DNA of 64,000 nucleotides from Devosia subaequoris (GCF_014197055.1 NZ_JACIEW010000004.1:62001-126000), one strand, 5' to 3'. Counted from the stretch's first letter, positions 38,804-48,506 are shown. The notes: generated by a model from the letters alone, not told the origin. Translations and numbers: made by a program.

Positions 38804-41506
38804 TCAGTATCCGTCGGCGTTGTCGCCTACCAGGATCTCGCGCTTGCCGGCGTGATTGGCCGGGGAGATGACACCTTCGCTTTCCATCCGTTCGATCAGC
38901 GTGGCGGCCTTGTTGTAGCCGATGGCCAGGCGCCGCTGGATATAGGAGGTGGAGGCCTTCTTGTCGGTCATCACGATATGAACGGCCTTGTCGTAAAGCT
39001 CGTCGCCCGAGCCGGCATAGCTTTCGTCGCCCGAGCCGCCGCCCTCGCCATAGCCGCCCTCGTCTTCCTCGGTGATGTTGTCGAGATAGTCCGGCGTACC
39101 CTGGCTCTTGAGATGGGCAACTACCGTTTCCACCTCATTGTCCGAGACGAAGGCACCATGCAGGCGCTTGGTCCGGCCGCCCGAGGCCATGTAGAGCATG
39201 TCGCCATTGCCCAGTAGTTGCTCGGCGCCCTGCTCGCCCAGAATGGTGCGCGAGTCGATCTTGGACGTCACCATGAAGGAGATACGGGTGGGGAAGTTGG
39301 CCTTGATGGTGCCGGTGATGACGTCCACCGACGGGCGCTGGGTGGCCGTGACCATGTGAATGCCGGCGGCGCGCGCCATCTGCGCCAGACGCTGAATGGC
39401 GCCTTCGATGTCCTTGCCGGCGACCATCATCAGGTCGGCCATTTCGTCGACGATGATGACGATATAGGGCAATGGCTCGAGATCGAACTCTTCGCTTTCG
39501 AAGATGGCTTCGCCGGTCTCGCGATCAAAACCGGTCTGCACCGTTCGGGTGATGGTCTTGCCTTCCCTGGCCGCCTCGGTCACGCGCTGGTTGAAGCCAT
39601 CGATGTTGCGCACACCGATCTTGCTCATCTTGCGGTAGCGATCTTCCATTTCGCGCACCGCCCATTTGAGCGCCACGACCGCCTTGCTGGGATCGGTGAC
39701 CACCGGAGTCAGCAGATGCGGGATGCCGTCATAGATCGAAAGCTCGAGCATTTTCGGGTCGATCATGATCATGCGGCACTGCTCGGGTGTCATCTGGTAG
39801 AGCAGCGAAAGAATGAAGGTGTTGATACCCACCGACTTGCCCGAGCCGGTGGTGCCGGCGATGAGCAGATGCGGCATGCGCGCCAGATCGGCAATGACGG
39901 GTTCCCCGCCAATGGTCTTGCCGAGACAGATGGGCAGCTTGCCCTTCATTTTCTCAAAGTCGGATGAGGCCAGCATTTCGCGGAAATAAACCGTTTCCCG
40001 GGTCTGGTTCGGCAATTCGATGCCGATGGCGTTGCGGCCCGGCACCACGGCAACACGGGCCGAGATGGCGCTCATGGAACGGGCGATGTCGTCGGCCAGC
40101 GAGATGACGCGGCTCGACTTGATGCCGGGAGCCGGCTCAAGCTCGAACAGGGTGACCACCGGGCCGGGGCGCACATTGATGATGTCGCCCTTGACCCCAA
40201 AATCGGATAGCACGGCTTCGAGCTGGCGGGCCATTTCCTCAAGCCGTTCCGGGGCATGCTCGGGCATGGGGCCGCCGCGCTTGGGTTCGGCCAGCAGGCT
40301 GAGCTCGGGCAATTCGAACCCGGAGGGCTCATCAAGCAGCGAGCCCTGAGCCTCGCGGAAGACGCGCTGACCCGGTGCAGGACGCGGCGCGGGTGCGGTG
40401 ACACGCGGCGCGGCCGGATCGGCCGGGTGGAAGCGCGAATCACCGCGCTGGGTACGCGCCGGCATGGGTGCGTCGGGGACAAAGGGAATGTCGTCGTCCT
40501 CCGGCTCATCGGGATAATCGATGGCCGTGTCATCATATTCGGGCTGGGTCAGGATGCGGCCGGACGGCTCGAAGCTGGGCTCGACATGCTGAACCGGGGT
40601 GTGAATGCGACGCTGCGGAGCGGCAGCGACAGGTTCGCGATCGGCATAGACCTGAGGCTCGGGCGCGTGCATTGGCGGCTCCGCGCCATGTACGAAGTCG
40701 GTGGTGTCTTCGGCGGCGCGACGGGCGGCGTGCTCGGCCTTGGCGCGGCGGAAGGCGGTGCGCAGGGAGTAGCCCATATGCACAACAGCACCCATGGCCA
40801 CTTCGACAAGCGGGTTGGGCTCGCGCTCATCGGCCTCGGCGGCCTGTTTGGCCGAGGGCTTTGCGGGCCTGGCCGGGATTGAGGAGCCCAGTCCCATGGC
40901 GATCCAGAACAGGGCCAGGGCCGGGGCGCTCAGGATGATGGCAAACAGGGTCGAGGTGAGCGGCTGCGGATCGCCGCCGGCAATCATGCCGGCCAGATTG
41001 GTAAACAGCATGCCGGCCAGGCCACCCAGCCCGGTGGGCAGAGGCCATGTTTCGGGCATGGCCACGAAAGCAAAGACACCGGCGAACAGCAACACTGCGC
41101 CCACCCAGGCACCGAGACGCAGCCCGGCGCGCGTGACCACATGGCGGCGCGCCATGGCCCAGCCCCAAAGAGCCAGGGGGACCACCATCACCAGTCCGGC
41201 AAGCCCGAGGAACTGGAATACCAGATCGGCGATGACGGCACCGGGATATCCGAGCCAATTGGCGGGGGCCTTTGCGGTCGCCAGCGACAGGGACGGGTCG
41301 TCAACCGACCAGGAGGCGAGCGCTGCCAGCACAATCGCGCACAGCCCGAGCACCATCAGGCCGGCGATCCGCAAAGGAATGCGAATGGCAATGGCCGGCG
41401 GCGGCATCGGTGCCTTGGCCGAACGGCCCGGATTGCGGGCAGCGCGAGCAGGCAGGCTGCGGACTTCGTCAAGGGTCGGAATGGGATGGCTGGGCATGAA
41501 ACGCAT
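38804..41506 (-). CDS. ftsK: DNA translocase FtsK
   Basis: Septal motor that clears chromosome ends and activates XerCD at dif. 900 residues: four N-terminal membrane segments (about 40-210), a Pro-rich variable linker (about 215-430), the motor domain with Walker [18 protein letters not shown] and Walker [18 protein letters not shown], and a C-terminal gamma domain ([21 protein letters not shown]) that reads KOPS. First ATG used; an ATG three codons in is also possible. Sits downstream of a CtrA-like site. Confidence 0.97.
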   Translation of the reverse strand: MRFMPSHPIPTLDEVRSLPARAARNPGRSAKAPMPPPAIAIRIPLRIAGLMVLGLCAIVLAALASWSVDDPSLSLATAKAPANWLGYPGAVIADLVFQFLGLAGLVMVVPLALWGWAMARRHVVTRAGLRLGAWVGAVLLFAGVFAFVAMPETWPLPTGLGGLAGMLFTNLAGMIAGGDPQPLTSTLFAIILSAPALALFWIAMGLGSSIPARPAKPSAKQAAEADEREPNPLVEVAMGAVVHMGYSLRTAFRRAKAEHAARRAAEDTTDFVHGAEPPMHAPEPQVYADREPVAAAPQRRIHTPVQHVEPSFEPSGRILTQPEYDDTAIDYPDEPEDDDIPFVPDAPMPARTQRGDSRFHPADPAAPRVTAPAPRPAPGQRVFREAQGSLLDEPSGFELPELSLLAEPKRGGPMPEHAPERLEEMARQLEAVLSDFGVKGDIINVRPGPVVTLFELEPAPGIKSSRVISLADDIARSMSAISARVAVVPGRNAIGIELPNQTRETVYFREMLASSDFEKMKGKLPICLGKTIGGEPVIADLARMPHLLIAGTTGSGKSVGINTFILSLLYQMTPEQCRMIMIDPKMLELSIYDGIPHLLTPVVTDPSKAVVALKWAVREMEDRYRKMSKIGVRNIDGFNQRVTEAAREGKTITRTVQTGFDRETGEAIFESEEFDLEPLPYIVIIVDEMADLMMVAGKDIEGAIQRLAQMARAAGIHMVTATQRPSVDVITGTIKANFPTRISFMVTSKIDSRTILGEQGAEQLLGNGDMLYMASGGRTKRLHGAFVSDNEVETVVAHLKSQGTPDYLDNITEEDEGGYGEGGGSGDESYAGSGDELYDKAVHIVMTDKKASTSYIQRRLAIGYNKAATLIERMESEGVISPANHAGKREILVGDNADGY

Positions 41507-41570
41507 TACTCACTGTCGGCCCGCAAACCATCGAAGTGGGCCGTAATGGCGTCATGCTATCCGGGTGTGG

Positions 41571-41585
41571 TTAATCGCGTGCTAA
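41571..41585 (-). promoter_or_regulatory. CtrA-like site upstream of ftsK
   Basis: On the ftsK strand: TTAG-CACGCGA-TTAA(CC), one mismatch to TTAA-N7-TTAACC, 65 bases before the ftsK start. The same bases form a GGTTA...TAACC inverted repeat. Role inferred. Confidence 0.35.
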
Positions 41586-41600
41586 CCATCGCACATTGGA

Positions 41601-41635
41601 CAAAAAGGCGCGGGCGGCACCGGAATGCCGCCCGC
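41601..41635 (-). terminator. Rho-independent terminator of the second amtB
   Basis: GCGGGCGGCA / TGCCGCCCGC stem with a CCGGAA loop, followed leftward by GCC and TTTTTG, directly after the amtB stop. Confidence 0.85.
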
Positions 41636-41645
41636 TGAAATTGAC

Positions 41646-42989
41646 CTAATTGTAGGCGCGTTCGCCATGGGTCGAGAGATCGAGACCATCGCGTTCGGCC
41701 TGTTCGGACACCTTGGCGCCACCGAACAGCGCCTTGACGACCAACATGGCAATCAGCGCCACCACACCGGACCAGACCACCGCCACAATGACGCTGGTGA
41801 GCTGCACCATGAACTGGCCGCCCATGTCGTAGCCGTCGAGCGGATAGCCGCCGAAGGAGGGATTGGCGACAATGGCCGTACCCAGGGCCCCGACAATGCC
41901 GCCGACGCCGTGAATGCCGAAGACATCGAGGCTGTCGTCATATTTGAGCATAGGCTTCAAATTCACCACGGCCCACAGGCAGATAATGCCGGCAACGGCG
42001 CCGAGGACAATGGCGCCACCAACGCCGGAGAAGCCAGCAGCCGGAGTGATGGCGACAAGGCCTGCCACAGCACCCGAGACCGCACCCAAGGCAGACGCAT
42101 GGCCACGGGTGATCCGCTCGCCCAGCGCCCAGGCCAGAGCACCGGCAGCCGGCGCCAGCACGGTGTTGATCAGGGCCACTGCGGTCAGCGCATTGGCTTC
42201 CAGGTTCGAGCCGGCGTTGAAACCGAACCAGCCGAACCAGAGCAGACCCGTGCCGATATAGGTCATGACCAGATTATGCGGCGGAATGGGTTCCTTGAGG
42301 TAGCCCTTGCGCGCGCCCAGCATCAGGGCGGCGACCAGAGCCGCCACACCCGAATTGATATGCACCACGGTGCCGCCGGCAAAGTCATAAGCGCCCATGT
42401 TGAACAACAGGCCCGGGCCGGACCAGACCATATGGGCCATAGGCACATAGGAGAAAGTGAACCAGATCGCCAGGAACGCCATCAGCGCGCCGAATTTCAT
42501 GCGCTCGGCAATGCCGCCGACAATCAGGGTCGAAGTGATACAGGCAAAGGTGAGCTGGAACGCCACAAAGACCATTTCGGGCAGTTCATAGCCGGCGGTA
42601 AATGTCTCGGCGGTGGATTCGAGCGTCACGCCGGAAAGGAAGAACTTGGAGAAGTCGCCGAAGAAGGCCGACAACCCGCCTTCGGTGGGGCCGGCAAAAG
42701 CCAGCGAATAGCCATAGGCCACCCAAAGGATGGCGATCATGGAAAAGCCCATGAACACCTGGGTCAAGACGCTCAGGATGTTCTTGGCGCGCACCAGCCC
42801 ACCATAAAACAGGGCCAAACCCGGCACGGTCATGACGATGACGACCATGGTTGAGACCAGCATCCAGGCCACGTCACCCTTGTCGACCACCGCAGCGGCG
42901 GTTTCTGCAGCGGCGTCCTGCGCAACGGCCGGCAGCGCCATGAGGAGAGAGGCCAGACCTGCGCCTCCCAGAACTTTGGACAGATTCAT
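41646..42989 (-). CDS. amtB: Ammonium transporter (second copy)
   Basis: 447-residue Amt/Rh/MEP channel with a Sec signal peptide (LPAVAQDAAAE) and eleven predicted membrane helices. Family motifs include FYGGLVRAKNILSVL, YDFAGGTVVHINSG, WFGWFGFNAGSNLEAN and the C-terminal cytosolic tail ending in DLSTHGERAYN. Its GTP-independent activity is normally regulated by a P-II protein docking on the cytoplasmic face. The gene starts at the end of a glnK-like remnant and has its own sigma-54-like promoter 76 bases upstream. Confidence 0.95.
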   Translation of the reverse strand: MNLSKVLGGAGLASLLMALPAVAQDAAAETAAAVVDKGDVAWMLVSTMVVIVMTVPGLALFYGGLVRAKNILSVLTQVFMGFSMIAILWVAYGYSLAFAGPTEGGLSAFFGDFSKFFLSGVTLESTAETFTAGYELPEMVFVAFQLTFACITSTLIVGGIAERMKFGALMAFLAIWFTFSYVPMAHMVWSGPGLLFNMGAYDFAGGTVVHINSGVAALVAALMLGARKGYLKEPIPPHNLVMTYIGTGLLWFGWFGFNAGSNLEANALTAVALINTVLAPAAGALAWALGERITRGHASALGAVSGAVAGLVAITPAAGFSGVGGAIVLGAVAGIICLWAVVNLKPMLKYDDSLDVFGIHGVGGIVGALGTAIVANPSFGGYPLDGYDMGGQFMVQLTSVIVAVVWSGVVALIAMLVVKALFGGAKVSEQAERDGLDLSTHGERAYN

Positions 42990-43060
42990 TAGTTTTTGTC
43001 TCCGGGTTGGGAAGCGGCGTAAAGCGCTGAGGCGCCAGTTTCGCCGATGCGGAATGTCAC
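42989..43060 (-). pseudogene. 3' remnant of a glnK (P-II) gene fused upstream of the second amtB
   Basis: An in-frame stretch (GTG at 43060 to TAA at 42991-42989) reads RIGETGASAL, matching the C-terminus RTGETGASAL of the intact GlnK at 44759-45097. The seven GETGASA codons differ only at synonymous sites. Everything upstream of these residues is gone. The remaining 23-codon frame ends TAATG, overlapping the amtB start, so it may still act as a translated leader. Confidence 0.7.
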
Positions 43061-43064
43061 AGCA

Positions 43065-43082
43065 GACTCAAACCCCGTGCCA
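43065..43082 (-). promoter_or_regulatory. Sigma-54-like promoter upstream of the second amtB
   Basis: TGGCACGGGGTTTGAGTC on the amtB strand. The -24 half TGGCAC is perfect; the -12 half reads TTGA instead of TTGC. The same form occurs before glnK (45138-45155). Implies NtrC-type nitrogen control, by inference. Confidence 0.55.
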
Positions 43083-43347
43083 AGCGAGCCGGCAGTATTT
43101 TTTGTAAGATGTTACAAATACTTATGAGGACCGAACGCAAAGCGGCTCGGAAATGGGCAGGTCAATGCCTAATTTCCGAGCAGAATTTTCTGGCGATGCA
43201 TATGTATTGGGCAGCTTATCAGGGGTGTGCAGTCCGCGCGTTTTGCGAGTGGGAAGCCTCTGTGGCGGGCCAAGAGGGACGCGGGCTGCACGCCGCTGAC
43301 AAGCGGCGGGTGGTCGGACCCAATGGCCCGGCCACCCAAAGCACGAG
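43083..43347. other. Intergenic region between the two amtB genes
   Basis: No gene seen. It carries two hairpins following the first amtB stop, GGGTGG...CCACCC (43308-43337) and CGCCGCT-GACA-AGCGGCG (43291-43308), without T runs, and an AT-rich patch (43095-43125) upstream of the sigma-54-like promoter where an activator or IHF could bind; I see no clear NtrC pair. Confidence 0.45.
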
Positions 43348-44730
43348 CTACTTGAACTCAGGATAGGCTTCGACACCGACCTCGGCCTTGTCGAGGCCCA
43401 GGTCTTCGTCCTCGGCCGTCGGGCGCAGGCCCATGATCGACTTGAGGATGAACCAGACCACGAAGCTCACCACGAAGACGAAGATGCCTACGATGATAAT
43501 CGAGATCAGCTGACCACCCAGGGTCGCATCAGGGTTGGTGAAGACCACGGCGATCGTGCCCCAGATGCCGGCCAGCAGGTGAACCGGAATGGCGCCGACC
43601 ACATCGTCGAGCTTGAGACGGTCCAGCAGCGGAACCGAGAACACCACGATCAAACCACCAACGGCACCAATCAGCGTTGCCGTGCCCAGACCCGGGGTCA
43701 GCGGCTCGGCAGTGACGGCCACAAGACCAGCCAGAGCACCGTTGAGCACGAAGGTCAGGTCAACTTTCTTGTAGATGATGGCGGTCAGGATGAGAGCCGC
43801 AAGGGCACCACCGACTGCACCGGCATTGGTGTTGGCCATGATGCGGCCGACATCGGCCACGTCGCCCACCGAACCCATGGCGAGCTGCGATGCACCGTTA
43901 AAGCCGTACCAACCCATCCACAGGATGAACACGCCAAGCGTAGCCAGCGGCATGGAGGAGCCGGGCATCGCATTGACCGAGCCATCGGCATTGTACTTGC
44001 CACGGCGGGCGCCGAGCAGGATGACGCCGGCGAGAGCGGCCCAGCCACCCACCGAGTGCACAACGGTGGATCCGGCGAAGTCGAGGAAGCCGAACTGGCT
44101 GTCGAGGAAGCCGCCACCCCACTTCCAGGAGGCCTGGATCGGGTAGATCAGCGCGGTCAGAACGACGGTGAAGATCAGGAAGGGCAGCAGCTTGATGCGC
44201 TCGGCCAGTGTGCCCGAAACGATCGAGGCGGTGGTGGCGCAGAACATCACCTGGAAGAAGAAGTCCGAGCTGGTCGCTGCATAGGCGAAATCGTCGGCGC
44301 CATCGGCCGTGATCCCCACAGCTTCGAGAATGGCGATACCGAAGGCACCGAGATAGCCACCGGTCTCATCCGAGCCCATGGCCCAGTTGCCCAGCGGGTA
44401 CATCAGGTTGTAGCCGACCAGGTAGTACATCAGGCACGCCACGGCGAACAGCGAGACGTTCTTGAGAAGCTGCATAGAGACGTTCTTGGTGCGGACCATG
44501 CCCGCCTCGACCATGGCAAAGCCGGCGGCCATCCAGAACACCAGGATGCCACCCAGGATCATCAGGAACGAGTTGAGGATGAACACCACGTCGGCGGAAA
44601 CGCCTTCGCTCAGTGTTGCGGCGGCTTCTTCGGCGGGAGCCGCGTCCTGGCCAAGGGCCGGAAGCGACAGCAGCAGCGAGGCCAGCGCCACACCACCTGC
44701 GATTTTTAGGGGAGTCTTGAACCCTGTCAT
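43348..44730 (-). CDS. amtB: Ammonium transporter (glnK-linked copy)
   Basis: 460 residues from ATG 44730 (AGGAG nine bases upstream). Signal peptide ending LPALGQ, eleven helices, motifs WMAAGFAMVEAGMVRTKN, FDFAGSTVVHSVGGWAALAG-type segment (here FLDFAGSTVVHSVGG), WMGWYGFNGAS and the tail DLGLDKAEVGVEAY. A passive ammonium channel gated by GlnK binding. It follows glnK by 28 bases, the classical glnK-amtB operon. Confidence 0.96.
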   Translation of the reverse strand: MTGFKTPLKIAGGVALASLLLSLPALGQDAAPAEEAAATLSEGVSADVVFILNSFLMILGGILVFWMAAGFAMVEAGMVRTKNVSMQLLKNVSLFAVACLMYYLVGYNLMYPLGNWAMGSDETGGYLGAFGIAILEAVGITADGADDFAYAATSSDFFFQVMFCATTASIVSGTLAERIKLLPFLIFTVVLTALIYPIQASWKWGGGFLDSQFGFLDFAGSTVVHSVGGWAALAGVILLGARRGKYNADGSVNAMPGSSMPLATLGVFILWMGWYGFNGASQLAMGSVGDVADVGRIMANTNAGAVGGALAALILTAIIYKKVDLTFVLNGALAGLVAVTAEPLTPGLGTATLIGAVGGLIVVFSVPLLDRLKLDDVVGAIPVHLLAGIWGTIAVVFTNPDATLGGQLISIIIVGIFVFVVSFVVWFILKSIMGLRPTAEDEDLGLDKAEVGVEAYPEFK

Positions 44731-44758
44731 TGTCTTTTTTCTCCTGAAATCGGTGGCG

Positions 44759-45097
44759 TCAAAGCGCGGAAGCGCCGGTTTCACCGGTGCGGATGCGGGT
44801 GACGGCGAGCAAATCGAGGATGAAGATCTTGCCGTCGCCGATGCGGCCCGTCTGAGCGGCATCGCGGATCGCCGCGCTCACCGCGTCGGCAATGCCGTCA
44901 TCGACGGCAATCTCGACCTTGAGCTTGGGCAGGAAGTGCACGGCATATTCGGTGCCGCGATAGATTTCGGAATGCCCCTTCTGGCGGCCATAGCCCTTCA
45001 CCTCGGTCACGGTCATGCCGTGGACATCGAGCGAGTTGAGTGCCTGCCGCACCTCCTCGAGCCTTGATGGTTTGATGATTGCAACCACCAGTTTCAT
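44759..45097 (-). CDS. glnK: Nitrogen regulatory P-II protein GlnK
   Basis: 112-residue trimeric sensor of 2-oxoglutarate, ATP/ADP and glutamine status, gating AmtB. MKLVVAIIKPSRLEEV start, the T-loop with uridylylation site Tyr51 (EIYRGTEYAV) and the C-terminal GRIGDGKIF...RIRTGETGASAL. Called GlnK rather than GlnB because it is transcribed with amtB under a sigma-54-like promoter. Confidence 0.95.
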   Translation of the reverse strand: MKLVVAIIKPSRLEEVRQALNSLDVHGMTVTEVKGYGRQKGHSEIYRGTEYAVHFLPKLKVEIAVDDGIADAVSAAIRDAAQTGRIGDGKIFILDLLAVTRIRTGETGASAL

Positions 45098-45137
45098 GCT
45101 TGCCCCCTTTCTGCCTTGGGTGTTCGATGCCCAATAG

Positions 45138-45155
45138 GACTCAAGACCCGTGCCA
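45138..45155 (-). promoter_or_regulatory. Sigma-54-like promoter of glnK-amtB
   Basis: TGGCACGGGTCTTGAGTC on the glnK strand, 41 bases before the start codon. Perfect -24 half; -12 half TTGA. Shared almost base for base with the promoter before the second amtB. Confidence 0.6.
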
Positions 45156-45380
45156 GATTGCGCCCTCTGAATTTTAGCTGTGCATTTTCAATAACTTGAA
45201 GGAACACACGCCGCACGTCGGGTTTTGTGGCGCCAGCACGGCTCGCTTGTTACGATTAAACATTGTGCACTAATTTCCAGCAGGCCTTTGACTGCGCACT
45301 TTTTAGGCATTCATGCCGCGGCAATGATGCGCTTGCCTCCCGGGCGGTCAGGACGGACAATGCCGGGCAAGGAGATAAGC

Positions 45381-46607
45381 ATGTCCAATTCCGGCCCTGA
45401 GCGGCATGATGTCATCATTGTAGGCGGTGGCCCGGTGGGTCTGACCATGGCGCTGGCACTTGTGCGCTCGGCGCCGGGCATCAAGGTCGCGCTGGTCGAC
45501 CGCAGGCCGCTCGCGGTGCCTCGGGACAACCGCGCTTCGGCCATTGCCGCGGGTGTGCGCCGGGTGTTCGAGGCACTGGGCGTGTGGAACGAGATGGAGC
45601 ATCAGTCCCAGCCCATCGAGAGCATGCATATTACCGATTCGGGCACTGGCGATCTGGCGCGACCGGTGTTCTTGCGGTTTGATGGCGATGTGGCGCCGGG
45701 TGAGGCCTTTGCCCATATGGTGCCCAACCAGGCCAGCGGCGCAGCGCTGCTCGGCGCGGTGGAAAGCGATATCACGGTGATCGCGCCGGCCGAGATCAGC
45801 GACTGGAACGCCGGGGGCGCGCTGACGCGGCTGACGCTGGCCGATGGCCGGACGCTTGCGGCGCCGTTGGTCATTGCGGCGGACGGGGCGCATTCCAATC
45901 TGCGGCAGCGCGCCGGAATCGACACCATCGCACATGATTATGGGCAGACGGGGCTGGTCGCCACCATCGCCCATGAATTGCCACATGACGGCGTCGCCTA
46001 TGAGCATTTCCGACCGGCAGGACCGTTTGCCAGCCTACCCTTGCCGGGCAATCGCTCCTCGCTGGTCTGGACCGAGGCAGCCCAGACCGCACCGCGCTTT
46101 CTGGGGATGACACCAGACGAACTGGCGGTGGAGATCGAGGCGGTGATGGGCTCGACGCTGGGCCGGGTTACGCTTGAGGATAAGCTGATGGGTTTTCCGT
46201 TGCGCCTGCAACTGGCGAAAAGTTTCGTCGGGCCGCGCCTGGCGCTGATCGGTGATGCCGCCCATGTGGTGCATCCGATTGCCGGCCAGGGGCTCAATCT
46301 GGGCCTGAAAGATGTTGCTGCTTTGGCCGAAGTGGTGGTGGACGCGCTACGACTGGGCCTTGACCATGGGGCGCCGGACGTTCTGGAGCGCTATCAGGCC
46401 TGGCGCCGACTGGACACCGCCTCGATGGCGGTGGTGACCGACGGGATGAACCGGCTTTTTTCCAATGACATTGCCCCGGTACGTGCCTTGCGTGATTTCG
46501 GCCTCGGGCTGGTCGATCGCGCCGGTCCGGTCAAATCAGCCCTTATCCGGGCCGCATCCGGAGTTGGCGGTAGTGCACCGAAACTGCTCAGTGGATTGCC
46601 GATCTGA
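45381..46607 (+). CDS. FAD-dependent ubiquinone hydroxylase (UbiH/UbiF/COQ6 family)
   Basis: Monooxygenase hydroxylating the quinone ring in ubiquinone synthesis. ATG at 45381 preceded by GGAG, 408 residues. Dinucleotide-binding IIVGGGPVGLTMALAL, the family DG motif VIAADGAHSNLRQRAG, and FAD-binding GDAAHVVHPIAGQGLNLGLKD. Which ring position it acts on (UbiH, UbiF or UbiL) cannot be told from sequence alone. It stands alone between the divergent glnK operon and the convergent Trm112-like gene. Confidence 0.92.
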   Translation: MSNSGPERHDVIIVGGGPVGLTMALALVRSAPGIKVALVDRRPLAVPRDNRASAIAAGVRRVFEALGVWNEMEHQSQPIESMHITDSGTGDLARPVFLRFDGDVAPGEAFAHMVPNQASGAALLGAVESDITVIAPAEISDWNAGGALTRLTLADGRTLAAPLVIAADGAHSNLRQRAGIDTIAHDYGQTGLVATIAHELPHDGVAYEHFRPAGPFASLPLPGNRSSLVWTEAAQTAPRFLGMTPDELAVEIEAVMGSTLGRVTLEDKLMGFPLRLQLAKSFVGPRLALIGDAAHVVHPIAGQGLNLGLKDVAALAEVVVDALRLGLDHGAPDVLERYQAWRRLDTASMAVVTDGMNRLFSNDIAPVRALRDFGLGLVDRAGPVKSALIRAASGVGGSAPKLLSGLPI

Positions 46608-46648
46608 CGCCAAGCATACCCCGGCCAGCTTGATCGGGGATAAACTGG

Positions 46649-46873
46649 TCATCTGGAATGGCGCTGGATTTCCTCAGGCTCGATTGTGCGGGCTTCCTCA
46701 AGGCTGAGAAGCGGCACGCCCTTGCGAATGGGAAAGGCCAGCCGCGCCGCAACGGAGATCAATTCGGACTTGTCGGCCGACAAGGTCAGCCGGGTCTTGG
46801 TGAGCGGGCAGACCAGCATTTCGAGCATGTGCACATCAAGCACATGGCGCGGGTCGACCGGCTCACTGCCCAT
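46649..46873 (-). CDS. Trm112-like small protein
   Basis: 74 residues. LEMLVCPLTKTRLTLSADKS followed by ISVAARLAFPIRKGVPLL matches the Trm112/YcaR family, which has a zinc-ribbon-like fold; only one Cys is kept here, so zinc binding is unlikely. In eukaryotes such proteins activate methyltransferases; the bacterial role is unclear. Start overlaps the previous stop by one base (TGATG). Confidence 0.85.
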   Translation of the reverse strand: MGSEPVDPRHVLDVHMLEMLVCPLTKTRLTLSADKSELISVAARLAFPIRKGVPLLSLEEARTIEPEEIQRHSR

Positions 46874-47541
46874 CAGTTGAGCGGCGTGGCGCCGTCCGAG
46901 CCGCCCCGCGCCATTTCATATTCGGTCATGGCGATCAGCGTCTCGGCGCGCTCTTCCAGGGTCTTGGCTTCGAGCAGGACCTGCTTTTCCGCCGCACCAT
47001 AGGGCGAGACCATGCAGCAGAAATTGACCAGATCGGCGGTGCCGGTGGATTCGATTTCTTCCCAGTTGAGCTCGAAATTGGCGAACTCAGCATAGTCGCG
47101 CATCATCTTGACGAAGCGGGTCCGATCAACCCCCTCTTCGCCGTGATTGCGCGCGAAATCGGCCTCGTAGCCCTCAGCCGAGATCACGCCTTGCCGATAG
47201 GGGGTAAGCACGGTCAGCTCATGCATCAGGCGGAAACGGGTGACGCCTTCAAGGATGATGAAATAGCGACCGTCGCCGCTTTCCTCGAAATGCGTGAGGC
47301 GGCCCAGACACCCCACCGATTGCAATGGAGCGTGCCCCTCGGGGCTTTCCTCGCTGGTATCCTCGGGCTGGATCAGCCCGATCAGCCGGTCGCCACGCAG
47401 GGCGGCATCGACCATTTCGACATAGCGCGGCTCAAAGATATTGAGCGGGCGATGCGAAAAGGGCAGCAGCAGCGCCCCGCTGAGCGGAAACACCGGTACG
47501 GATTTGGGCAGATCGGCCGGGCTGGTCGGTCGTTTGGGCAT
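46873..47541 (-). CDS. LON peptidase substrate-binding (N-terminal) domain protein
   Basis: 222 residues from ATG 47541, containing only the Lon N domain: PVFPLSGALLLPFSHRPLNIFEPRYVEMVDAAL is its start (quoted in pieces: VFPLSGALLLPFSHRPLNIF), then GCLGRLTHFEESGDGRYFIIL. There is no AAA+ or protease part, so it is not a protease itself. It lies between the Trm112-like gene (one-base overlap) and the CnoX gene (11 bases), a trio common in alphaproteobacteria. Confidence 0.9.
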   Translation of the reverse strand: MPKRPTSPADLPKSVPVFPLSGALLLPFSHRPLNIFEPRYVEMVDAALRGDRLIGLIQPEDTSEESPEGHAPLQSVGCLGRLTHFEESGDGRYFIILEGVTRFRLMHELTVLTPYRQGVISAEGYEADFARNHGEEGVDRTRFVKMMRDYAEFANFELNWEEIESTGTADLVNFCCMVSPYGAAEKQVLLEAKTLEERAETLIAMTEYEMARGGSDGATPLN

Positions 47542-47552
47542 CAAGAATCCTG

Positions 47553-48506
47553 TTACGAGAAGAGGACGGTCGAGAGCATCCGCCGGCCCTTGAGCGTGGC
47601 CGGATCCTTGGGCCCCCACGCTTCGAACAATTCCAGCAGCTTCTTGCGCGCCGCATCCTCGTTCCAGCTGCGATCGCGCTTGAAGCTGGCCACCAGTGCT
47701 TCGGCCGCCTCAAGCCGCTTGCCTTCGGCGTTGAGCACCACGGCCAGATCGAGACGGGCCTGGTGATTATCCGGATCGGCCGCGATGGCGGCCTCAAGCG
47801 TGGCCGCTTCGGAGAGGCCCGAGGCCTCTTCCTTGAGGCGGATGGCATTGGTCAGCGCGGCATAGTCGTCGCCGGTGCGCTTGTCCTCGGGCACCATGTC
47901 GAGCGTCGACTTGGCCTGCTCGATTTCACCAGCGTTGAGATAGACGCCTGCGAGCCCGACCACTGCCTCAACATTGTCGGGTGCGTGCTGCAGGACCATT
48001 CCAAAGATCTGCGCGGCTTGACCCAAATCCCCGGCCGCTCGTGCAGCCTGTGCGGCTTCGATGGCCTGGGCGATCTGGGCTTCGAGCGAATCGCCACCCG
48101 CCGCAACCTGGCCCGCCCCGGCGGGGGCGGCGGCAATCAGCTTTTCGGCGAAGCGGCGCACTTCGCCTTCGGGCATGGCGCCCATGAACCCATCGACCGG
48201 GCGACCGCCGGCAAAGCCGAAAACGGCCGGGATCGACTGCACACCAAGCTGCCCGGCGATCTGGGGGTGCTCATCGATATTGATCTTGACCAGCTTGATC
48301 TGGCCGGCCTTTTCGGTGACGACCTTTTCAATGGCCGGACCGAGCTGACGGCACGGGCCACACCATGGGGCCCAGAAATCAACCAGCACCGGCACCTCAA
48401 GCGAAGCATCGATGACATCTGTCTTGAAGCCGGCATCCGAACCGTCCCGTATGAGATCGGCGGGATTGGGAGCGGCGGCCGGAGTACCATCAAACGACAA
48501 GGTCAT
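47553..48506 (-). CDS. cnoX: Thioredoxin-TPR protein CnoX/YbbN
   Basis: 317 residues from the ATG at 48506. N-terminal thioredoxin domain with an intact redox site WCGPC (48-52) and SIPAVFGF cis-Pro loop, then TPR repeats (about 160-300). Holds unfolding proteins under oxidative or bleach stress and hands them to DnaK or GroEL; with a working CxxC it can also reduce substrates, unlike E. coli CnoX. First of a leftward trio with the Lon-N and Trm112-like genes. Confidence 0.92.
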   Translation of the reverse strand: MTLSFDGTPAAAPNPADLIRDGSDAGFKTDVIDASLEVPVLVDFWAPWCGPCRQLGPAIEKVVTEKAGQIKLVKINIDEHPQIAGQLGVQSIPAVFGFAGGRPVDGFMGAMPEGEVRRFAEKLIAAAPAGAGQVAAGGDSLEAQIAQAIEAAQAARAAGDLGQAAQIFGMVLQHAPDNVEAVVGLAGVYLNAGEIEQAKSTLDMVPEDKRTGDDYAALTNAIRLKEEASGLSEAATLEAAIAADPDNHQARLDLAVVLNAEGKRLEAAEALVASFKRDRSWNEDAARKKLLELFEAWGPKDPATLKGRRMLSTVLFS

